Below are positions 24,801-35,997 of a stretch of DNA of 64,000 bases, piece by piece (the stretch's first letter is position 1; each line of letters opens with the position of its first letter). The stretch covers positions 9,892,704 through 9,956,703 of the forward strand of contig CM037869.1 of the NCBI GenBank assembly GCA_021292105.1. Reading direction: 5' to 3'. The notes under the pieces are model-generated. The model had not been told where the DNA came from. It was given only the letters and a program-made list of their open reading frames with translations, and searched no databases. The DNA is from Anadara kagoshimensis. Lineage: Eukaryota > Mollusca > Bivalvia > Arcoida > Arcidae. The translations under genes were made by a program, and so were the position numbers.

Positions 24801-25114
24801 TCGGATACCCCAAAAACCAGAATTTCTGACATACCGTTACCAAATCCAAGTTGTTCTTATTATTAACAGCATATATAAATGACCAATAAAACTTTATAAA
24901 TTCAGTCAATCCTTTGTCACAACATTACATCTATTACTCTTGTTCCAGATTCCTGGATTTTGTAACATACCATATTTATTTTGAATAAAATATTGTTTGT
25001 ACTAACATTACATCTTAATAAATGTGAAAAATCCGGATCCGCTGATCAACAATAATACAACTTTACACCAAGAAACAACTTAAAAAGTAAAATGAAATTA
25101 TTATTATTATAATA

Positions 25115-25273
25115 CAATCAAACCTGTCTATAAAGGGAAATACCAAAAATGGTCTTAATGGACAGGTTATAGGTTCAAATAACAGGAATAAAGACCATAA
25201 ATTTGAGATACAATTTTACACCTTTGAAAGCAGAAGGCCTTTATAGAGATGGCTTTTAAGACAAGTTTGGCTG
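25115..25273. mobile_element. TA-flanked MITE (CAATCAAACCTG TIR), copy 2
   Basis: Starts TA-CAATCAAACCTGTCTATAAA and ends ...TTTAAGACAAGTTTGGCTG-TA. The ends match the element at 21857-22184, but only one copy of its internal repeat is present, so this 159-bp copy may be nearer the ancestral form. Confidence 0.65.
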
Positions 25274-25279
25274 TATTTT

Positions 25280-25650
25280 TTTTACATCGGAAATATCTTT
25301 ACAATACAGATAATTATAATGAAACTGAACCACAAAACATAACACATCAATGACATGTACAATATATGATGACTATATATTTTAGTTATTATTATGTAAA
25401 AAATATATATAAAATTTACGCCTTTGAGAAAATTCCATAAAATAGCGTGGATCGTTATCACAATAACCAAACACCCATAAAATAACAAGAGCAGGTTATA
25501 TTTAGAAACAAAGTTAAATTAATGGTCATTCATTGTGCACCTAGGAGTAATAACATGGATTGACAAAACAGGAAATATATATACACACATATAAATAGTC
25601 ATTAAATATGATTAATATTGCAACAAGAGATGTCTATATAATTCTTTATG
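25280..25650. other. AT-rich spacer
   Basis: No gene supported. The sequence is very AT-rich with ATATAT tracts. Confidence 0.45.
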
Positions 25651-25660
25651 ATCATCGGGG

Positions 25661-25900
25661 GAGACAAAAAGCATAGACCTGTCTGCTTGACCTTTACCTT
25701 TAATTGAAATATTTATCATGGCCCAGTACATTTATGTATAGGGAACACAGGTGTTTATTTCGCAAACATCATGTCATGAAAAATTGTTTATGTATTTATC
25801 ACGAACCCCAACACTAACTGTACAATGTACTGAATGGACCCACCTATATGGATATTCCTATGAAAGGTCAAGTAGACAGGTCAGTGTTGTTTGTCCATAC
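25661..25900. mobile_element. MITE with GACCTGTCYGCTTGACCTTT ends, copy 1
   Basis: GACCTGTCTGCTTGACCTTT near the left end is mirrored by AAAGGTCAAGTAGACAGGTC near the right end. Both are embedded in a longer outer similarity (GACAAA..CA). A second copy in opposite orientation lies at 61706-61950. The two share interior sequence (GTACATTTATGTATA). Confidence 0.7.
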
Positions 25901-26436
25901 TAGCAATTGGTTAAATTCATCTTGATTTATATATTACCTATCACGCATCGAGGAAATTGTTTATAATTTAATATATGTAATAAAATAGATTATAATAGAT
26001 ATACATCCTTTTGCACCATAAATATATTATACCGTTATTGAACTGATATTGTGAAATGTTGGTCCATTGGTTCGAAAATATTTCACAATATCGGTTCAAT
26101 TTTTGTCTTACAACACATAAAAATGCACTTGTTTTTGTTTACGTATATAAGAACTAGGTATTACAATATTAGCTTTTTGTCTTCAGCCATGATTCAGACG
26201 ACAATGTCACGTTTTAAATTGTGCAGTATGAAAACATAGATTCGGGAACAAAGTTTATATTATTGCACGTTAACACCTCTGTATTTGTCGTTTCTCTTTT
26301 GGTCAATGAACCTATACATACGGCAGTGTTTTAAACCACTCGGGCAGTTCCGGTTTGCACATAGGCCGACAGACAAGATTGCACTCCGACAATCATCACC
26401 ACTCGGGCACGAAGATCACTGTTTGTCAATTTGAAT

Positions 26437-27118
26437 TTATGCAATAGTTTTTATAGTTTTATCTGATACATTAGACGGTGGAGAACTGGATGTGATATAT
26501 TTGTCGTCATTCTTTGATCTCTCACACACGTGACAAAATATAACGTTAAGCGTTTTCTTATACCCCTGTCGGAATCGCGCGTTTGTCGCAGCGTAAAACA
26601 CGGAGTTAAGCGAGCTGTTGGTATGGGCCATCTGAATTACCACAACATAAACGATTTTTGACCAATTGTCATCAAGATCTATGAGAACAATTATGGCATA
26701 AGGTGACCAACACACTAAAAACACACAAAATACGATAAATAACGTCTTGGCTAATTGTAATTCTTCATTCTGTGCTCTTTGTTCTTTTCCTCTAAACGAT
26801 TTGATGTTTTTTCCTGCGATTCGTGACAGTTCCTTCCGTGTTTTACGCACGTACAGAAATATCGAGATATAAGAGAAGAAGACCGTTACTAAGGGAATAC
26901 CGATGGCAACCAGACAAAAGAATATAGTATAGGACAAATCCGCTAGGCGATCATAGCTGCAGGCCATTGTCTTCAAATCAAATGTGTGACCACCCCATCC
27001 GATGAAGTTGGGCATTTCCAGGGCTATACAGATGATCCAGAGAAGTACGCAGTACATCAATGTCTTCTTTGTTGAAAATACTTTGTGAAATATCCGGTTT
27101 TTGCAGATCACGATGTAC
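26437..27118 (-). CDS. GPCR exon 4 (TM4 to C-terminus)
   Basis: Follows a TTTTAG acceptor and completes NRY with YIVICKNRIFHKVF. It encodes TM4-TM7 and a short C-tail. The third intracellular loop is basic (RKTRKELSRIAGKN). The tail is serine-rich (SSSPPSNVS), with possible phosphorylation sites. The stop is at 26437-26439. Confidence 0.92.
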
Positions 27119-30100
27119 CTAAAATATCAAACAACAACGTGTTACACAAAGCTAGAAGCAGGGCAATAGGTTGTATATATGCTTTTTCGTTGGCTGCAAT
27201 TTCTTTGCACAGCAAAACAAAGCAAAATGCGAGGTACAAGATTGTACATGTAATTTTGCAAAATTATGCTGGGCAGCTTAGACACCCAAGACAAACATCG
27301 AAAACTTTTAAGAGGCAAGTACTGTAGATGCGCTCTACTATCTGCGGAAGCAGAGACATATAAGTTTTTACATGTCTCTGGCAGAAACAAAGAAATCCTC
27401 TAGATTGTTCCATTCTTTTCCGCGAAACCCCTAAAGGTGTCGCCACACTAGTAATGGAATTCAACACCGTACCACGTGAACAATACCCTTGCCGTTTGTG
27501 CGAAACGTTTTGGAAAGCGTTAACGTCAAAATTCCCCGGAGTAACGCCATTTTACGAGAAAACGTGAATAGAAGCGATTCCATCTCCAATGAAAATAATT
27601 GTTTTACGGAAACTTTATGGGGTATCACGTGGTACACTGGTGAACCTAATTGGACACTAGTAGTCTCAGTGTCAGTGAAAGGATCTTGACTGGGGGGTGA
27701 AACACCATTGATTTATTTGTCCTTTTCTGACCTATCAAGTTATGTAGTATTGTAAACGAAGAAAAAAAATACCGAATACGTAATACTATGATAAAGGAAT
27801 GTAATTCTTTTTTGTAATTCCCCCCAATTAAATTTGATCATGTACATGTATTTCAAAAATTCTTTTTCAACGAATTGTTGAAAGTGGCTTGATCTAGTGG
27901 GTCGTTTTAGTCAAAATTATAGCGGAGGGTACAAAGAGAATTTTTTAAAGACAAGGGTTTGGTTAACTCGAATCTCTCGAACAGTTACGAATACTGACGC
28001 ATTATACACTATGTACCAGTGTTTAGTATTCACAGGTGTTTAGATACGTTCGAGTTACCCATACAAGGTCTTATTTCATCCATACCTGTTTACTGCTACA
28101 GCGGCTATATTCCACATTGAGCATGTGCAGCTTGTCAGACAAATTGAGGCTACCACGTGACATAAAACAAACTTGTCCTTGAAAAACTTTGGACCGCTTA
28201 TAACACCTGGAATAGAAGTACTAATAGTATATAAGATGTATGACATAATACAAAATTTGCACGTATAGCGACCTTTAGAGTGCTAGTACACACGCCTGCA
28301 ATGTAACAAACAAATGTCTTATAAAACACTGTTAATTATACTGAGTCAAACAATAAAGTCCAACGACAAGGAAACCCCTTTATAACACATGGTCGACTTG
28401 GATCCGACATACATAAGTGAGATGCCTTAGGTTTTAAAAGTTTACGCCTTAATTTTCCAGTCCCTGTTAACAAAGAGGGAATACTATGTGGCTCATTTGT
28501 ACCATTTCACCTTTTCGCCTCCAAAACGTGAAAAAGTGTCGAATAAACAAATGCGCCAAAGGGAGTAAGTCGAAATTCAGAACCAAAGCGAAATATTAAA
28601 CAGAAAGTAGGCCAAAAGCGAAATTCTCCACGCCAATGCGGAATGTTTATTCAACGTTAGGCCAAAAAGCAAGAATTTGTTTAACTTCTTTGCGTTTGTT
28701 TTTGTGCCTTTTTGCTTTCCATGGTTTTTTTTTTGTTCTTTCATGAATGCGAAAAGGAAAAATGGCGAAAATCTGCCATCATAAGATACAAAAATTAACA
28801 TATTTCGTAATTATTGTACCTGATAAACATAAACTGAGGAATAGGATTTATAACCTAATATAACTACATCACTTTACTTCATCATTATATCAAGTAGCAG
28901 TACCCATCTATAGTCGGGAGTTTTATAACCAGAGGTTCTAATATGTGTTTGTCTTGTGTTGTTTCGCGTGCACGTGCTTTCACCAAGTACTTGTATTTTA
29001 GTTTTTAATTATTTCGGCTATATAAACACGTAGCCACCGGCAACTGCACGAGTCCATAGATTAAAAGCTAATACTAACAATACCAGTTCTTCGTTAGTAA
29101 TTTAGAAACTGTAAAACACATATTGTATCAGGAAAATACTCGTGCACGTATCTCAAAAAATTATATTGGTAAAAAAATTAAAATTATATTTATATCTTTA
29201 AATAGTAATTTAAATGCTGTAGATATGAACTGTTTGAATGCCTAATATGCGTTCATAACCATTTTAAACAAATACTTTCTTAACGAAAAAACTGCTAAGT
29301 TCCAAAAGTATTCAGTTATTATAACAATTGCAAAATTCCAAATGATAAAGTGATATGATTCTAGAACCAGACAGGATCATTAATATTGACCATTCTCGTA
29401 TAAACAATAAAAATGTAATAAATGTGTAGATAAATAGTATCACCAAGAAGAAGAACAAGAAAAAAATGTTAAGTCAGTACATGTGCGTAAATCTAACAGG
29501 TTCCACGCGTGGCCAAAGATGAGGTGCTTGTCCTTCCGCAGGACTCGGCCTCAATTCTCTGGTGGAAGTGTTTGGATTAATTTATTAGTTTTCAAAATTG
29601 TTACTTTGTTTGGGAATGTGATTTGGACATTGTTTTGGTATGTTTGTTTTGAAATATAAGTGATTTCATCATATACGTTTTCTAGGTTGGAATCTAGGTA
29701 TACGTGTACCCATTACTAGAGTAATGGCATTTTTATACGTATCTAAGTATAAGTAAAATTGCGATAAAATAACACTTATCAACTGTATTTATGGTTAGGG
29801 TTTATAAACATAAAAAACATTAAAATGTAAAATTTAACAATAAGCGTGATAAAAAAGGCATTCAGTAATATGAAGTTTCTCAAAAACACACATATCACCA
29901 AACACATTCGGTTTTCAAATAAATGTTTTTGATATACATTAGAGTAAAAGGTGAAACGACATTATTATGGTAATATTTGAAAACCATGAAAGATATATAA
30001 TCATTTTGTATAAAAATGTAAATAAATAAAAAATAAAACTAAATTACAAACAATAGTGTCTTTATAAAGCGTTTTAGTTCTTGTAGGGCTCGATTATAAA

Positions 30101-33100
30101 AATCTGTTCTTACGCGTTTGTCAGTCCAAAAACTAGACAAATAGAAAATTAATCTGATCATACAGTAACAAATTATACAACATGGTTTTTGAAGCAATGA
30201 TAATAAAAAATGATCAAAAAAGTATATATTAAACTAGCACAGATCTAAATTATACATTGTAAATTGCACATTTATTAAACGTTTGATCAAACAAGGGAAA
30301 CTTCACTCGATACACAGAATTTCACAATCTCATCTTTGAAGTAAAAATACAACACATAGGTATCGCGCCTTCATCAGTTGATTTGTAAGAATTATATTCT
30401 GATGAAATAAAAGGCTATTCTTTATAATCTTATTTTACTACCATCTGCACATGTACTACATCGTTTACAACAGACAATCTGTACTTCAATAAAAATTGTC
30501 TTACACTGTTTTATTTTCTATGATAAATATAAAACAAAATTTTAAGGATAATTTATTCGTTCGTTGTTTATTCAAACAATTATAATGATTTTAGGCCATG
30601 TCAAACTAATTTATAGTTCATCGGACCAGTTTGTCCAGTTTATTTATTTATTTCTCGCCTCGGCTTGACGCAATATGTTCAATTTCCCGTCAGTCCCAGT
30701 ATCATATCCGTTCCATAACTACCACCTTTCTTTGGATATTCTGTTGACCATACTTGAACGAAATATTATGCCAGTATACCGAATATAGCTGTGTATGTCG
30801 AAAGTCAAGATTAAGAGATATTTAAATCTTAGACTTGATGCTCATATGCGATGTTAGGGTCGGCGGCAATGGTATTTGTCCCTCGAGACTGCTTATATTT
30901 CTTTTGTCATGTTTCCCGTTTCTTTTGTTTATAATTTCGTCTTTGTTATTGCCCTGTTTTCAGGTGCAAAATGACTTCATCTATATACATATATCTCTAT
31001 ATAAATAAAAATGTAATTCTCCTTTGTTGTTTACACAATCTTAGTCATTCTTAGCTTCGTAAATGGTTTACTATCGTCAGTGTGAAAGTAAATAAATACG
31101 TGTAACATCAACACAATAATTTTTAAACAGATACATGTAATTATGTTTTCAGTTTTTTTTATTCTTTAATTATCATGCTGATGATAAGAATAACGTTTTT
31201 AATGGATTGATAAAATGCATTTTAGTCATTCTAATAAACATTTGGATTACCACGATTTTGGTTTGAGGGCTATTGATGAGATTTTTTTTCTCATAATCAA
31301 ATCCATATCCAAATAACCATCCCAAAGCAAAGTAAAAACCCAGAAACTGGCTAATTTTGTTAAACACGTGAACCTTCGCTAGTGATGTGAGGTTTTGGTA
31401 CTCCGGAATGGTAAACAGCTCCTGTTTAGCTAGAAACACCCGTCATGTGTATAATTGAACTTAAGAAATTACTGTGAAACTGGGACCAGATCGTTTACAC
31501 TAAATTCTTACTACACTATCATTATGACGAATTATATGATCAAGTTTAAAAAAAACAATTCTTACCATCAGCGAGATTAATATAAGAACAACAACATATA
31601 ATCATGACTATCTATTTGGTAAGCTGACTTTATTTGTATAAAACTTGTGTCAATATCAATTTGATGATGTTTAGGTTCATTCACAGTAGGCGGTAGTAGA
31701 ATAAAATTTCTCATCAATAGTCTTCGGACCAAAATCTTGGAAATCCAAATGTTTATTAGAATGATAGAAGGACCAATATACATTTTACCATTTCATTAAG
31801 AACATCATTCTTATCATCAGCTAGATATTTAAAGAATAAAAATATCTGATAAATTATAAGCTATTATGTATAAAACTCAAATATCAAGTTAATGTTGTTT
31901 ATTTACTTTCACACTCGACGGCAGTAGATCATTTACGAAGTTAAGAATGACTAAGATTGTGTAAACAACAAAACATAATTACATTTTTATTTATATAGAG
32001 ATATAAAGTCATATAGATGAAGTCATTTTGTACCTGAAAACAGGGCAATAACAAAGACGAAATTATAAACAAATAAACATAAACAGTCTCGAGGGACAAA
32101 TACCATCGCCGCCGACCCTAACATCGCATATGTGCACCGAGTCTAAGATTTAAATATCTCTGAATCTTGACTTTCGACATACACAACTATATTCGGTATA
32201 CTGGCATAATATTTCGTTCAAGTATGGTCAACAGAATATCCAAAGAAAGGTGGTAGTTATGGAACGGGTATGATATTGGGACTGACGGGAAATCGAAAAA
32301 TATTTCTTCAAGCCGAGGCGTTCAAGTTTGGTCCGTGGACTATTGATAAGATTTTTTTTTCCGAAACGGCCGTCTACTACCGCCTGCTGTGAATGTACCC
32401 AAACATCATCAAATTGATATTGACACAAGTTTTATACAAATAAAGTCAGCTTACTAAATAGATAATAATGTTTACAAGATGTTGTTCTTCTAACAATCTT
32501 CCTGATGGTAAGAATTGCTTTTTTAAAAACTTGATCATATAATCTGTCATAATGATAGTGTAGTAAGGATTTAGTGTAAACGATCTGGTCCCAGTTTCAA
32601 AGTAATTTCTTAACTAAGATTTTCCTTTAAATCTTGCAAATTTGAATTTTTAATCATTTTGTTATTTTTTACAATATTCAGGAATTACAGATATTAAATA
32701 TCACTCTAAGCTTATTTCATTTTTAATACCATGAAATATTGCCAAAATTTGCTAGATTTAAGTTATAGAAACTTTAAAGAATGATTGTGAAACTGGGGCT
32801 CGGTTTTGGAAAATAAACCATGGTACCCGATTGGTTTAAACATACTAAACTAAATAGCACTATTTGTGTACGTTCCGGGTATCCTGTATAAACATTTCAA
32901 ATTTTAAATTTGAATCTTTCAATGGAATTGGAAATAAAATAGAATCTACTATTTCTTTCGAACGATTCAGCTATTCCATTCGAACAAATTATTTAAATTG
33001 TTGGAGGAAAACAGTACCTTAATCGAATGTATTTCGTTGCAAAGTGTTGAAAAATCAATGATACAAATAACTATATTGAAGGTTAATGGTATTGACAAAC

Positions 33101-35885
33101 TAGGCTACAATAGTTTGTTTCGATGATAAAAATCTTTTTGATCATATTTTGTATTCATCTGCAATTCTTCGGAAAAACAATATTGGTTTGCAATGAACCG
33201 CAAACATTATTGTCTATTTAATTTATTATGTATGGATATATGAGTCATACAAAGAGTAATAATATGAAATGAGCTGAGTAATGGTGTTTAACGTCCCAGT
33301 CAAGAATATTTCACTTATATCGAGACGTCGTCAGCTATAGGTGAAGGTGCAGAAATTTTGCTTGTGCGTTGCGCTTATGACATCATATATCTGGTTCTTG
33401 ATCGTGCTAAGCCCACCGTGACACGGACCTCGTTTATTTTAAGTTCCCATATGAAAAAACCGTGAGTTCCATTTCGTAATGCGGAGTGCTTAGCGAAAGA
33501 ACAGTCACTACCTACTTTCAAGTCTTGGGTCAGACCGGGTCGGGGCTCGAACTCATGACCTCCCATTTACGGAGCCAGCACTCTATATGTACCAACTGAG
33601 ATATCACAGTTGTTTACAAATAAAATGAAAAGGTACGCACAATTGTATGTAATAAAATATAGACTTTCCTTAAAAAAGGAAAAAAAAATTGAAATAGGAG
33701 GAAGAATTATATCTAAAAAAATGTATTGAGCAATAAAGCAATATAACAGTAATACAATGAAACATTAATAAAGGGTTATTTTGGACGGTTGTATTTAGTT
33801 TCTGTATCCAAATTTACAATAGATGTATTTGACGTCTTATAGATCCATGTTCCTTCCATTCTCAAGTTCAATTTTACACGTGGCGAATGTTGCTAGCTCA
33901 GAATTATTAATCATTCCGGAGTACCCAGTCTTACATCCCTGGTGACAGTTCGTGTGTTTAATATAATTTGCCAGTTTCAGGGTTTTTACTTTGTTTTAAG
34001 ATTGTTTTGGTTATGATTTTGATTTAAAACAAAAACAGTTGATAAACATCTGGTCTATTTTGGTAAGGCGATTTCTGAGTATTCTGTATTTTACCTTTTT
34101 TTTACCCATAAGACTGGTGTGCAACAAACCACTTACATACAGGGAAAGAAGAGACGGTCTCATTAAAACATAATATTAATGGAAAGCATTTAATTTTTAT
34201 CATACTTTGTATTATTACTATATTCGATCCTTGATCGGGCAACCATTTAGCGTTTTAATGTAACACTAGACTGCATTTGTTTATCAACTGAATGGGCTTG
34301 AGGGTTGAAGTGCAGTTGGGAGGTATTTAGTCATAAATAAATCACAAGAATTGAAAATTACGTAAAACACTACACAAGAACTAATTAAATGTGGAAAAAC
34401 TTGCAATTAACAGCCACAAAGGAATACATGAAATGATGCAGACTCATTTATTAAATATGAACAAAATTATTAACGGGAACTAATTACACAACATACAAAC
34501 AATTGATTCTTCGGAAAGTCAAAAAGACTACGGCCGACTTTTACCGGGTCTGAACCAAGACTTAAAAGTGGGTTAACTGTTCTTTCGCCAAGCACTCGGT
34601 ATAACGAGTCAGAATTTTTTTAGATAGACAAGGTCCCGTGTCACGGTGGGCTTAACATGATAAAGTACCCCGTGGTATAATGCCATCAGCGTTACGCACA
34701 GGCAAAATGTCTGCACCCACGCCTATAGTTTGCGACGTTTCGATATAAGTGAAATATTCTTGACTGGGACGTTAAATACCATTACTCAACTCAACTCTCA
34801 ATAAATATACAATTATGAATTGTAAATGTACATACGCGTCAACAAGCTAAAATTACCATAAATCTTTAACTCTGACCATAACCAAATGTATGAGAATGAC
34901 AATTTAGACAATTAGATATTAGGCGATATATTGAGTAGTGAACTTACATCAGGGAAATGGGACCGGGTGCTCCGAAAGGGTAGACACCTCCTGTGTAGCT
35001 ATCTTTACCCGTCACGTGTGTAATCAAATTTGAGAATGAAAGGAACTTGGATCTATGGGACATCAATTATATCCACGACGACCTTGGATAAAGATGTGTT
35101 ATATTTTGATAATTTTTTTGAAGGTCTTGATAAGCCTAAACTTGCAATATCTCTGAGGTAAGGATTTATTTGCAATCCGCTTCCTTCGTTGTTTAAAGTT
35201 TTTGTAGTTGGAACAAACTCTAACATACCGGTATCAAAATCTATTGCGTTGGTTTCAAGTGGTGTATTTTTATTTTACTTACCGATAATGCTAAATGGAT
35301 CAACTATCCCTGTTACACAAAGATCAGCTATAGCCAAGTTCACTATAAACATATTACCGTTAGTACGAAGTGGTTTATACATCAACACTGCTAATATAAC
35401 CTGAAACACAAGTTTGAATTATTTTGTTTGAATACTATAACCGACATATGATTCAGAGTTTGATAGTAGAGTTGAGTTATGATATTCAACGTCCTTTATG
35501 TGCCAGTCAAGATTCTTTTACCTATACATGATGTGTCGAGGCGATCAGTTCTGCGGTGTAACGCCACATAGCGGTGTCGCCGCTTAAACGCGCCCGACAC
35601 GTCTATGCGGAGAATTTAAACGTATAAAGAGATCGGCTACGTTTATGCGCCGGAGTTCAACGAGATGTGTTGTTTATATGCGGTACAAGGGTGCCTTTTT
35701 GACGCATTAAGAGGACCAATTTTAACGACTTAGCATGAATCTAAAAAAGAGCTTATATCACGACAAAAACGGTGATGATGACGACGACGGTATCGACGGC
35801 GTTGGCGATTGTGACTGTAATGTTGATGGTCGTAAAATTGTGATTTTGACAGAATTTCAACTTTTGCTTTTCCGTGCTCTAGTCT

Positions 35886-35921
<36 letters not shown>

Positions 35922-35922
35922 G

Positions 35923-35997
<75 letters not shown>

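Noticed and set aside
27085-27467. ORFs antisense to and upstream of GPCR exon 4
   Set aside because: They overlap the exon boundary and intron 3 and have no family resemblance.
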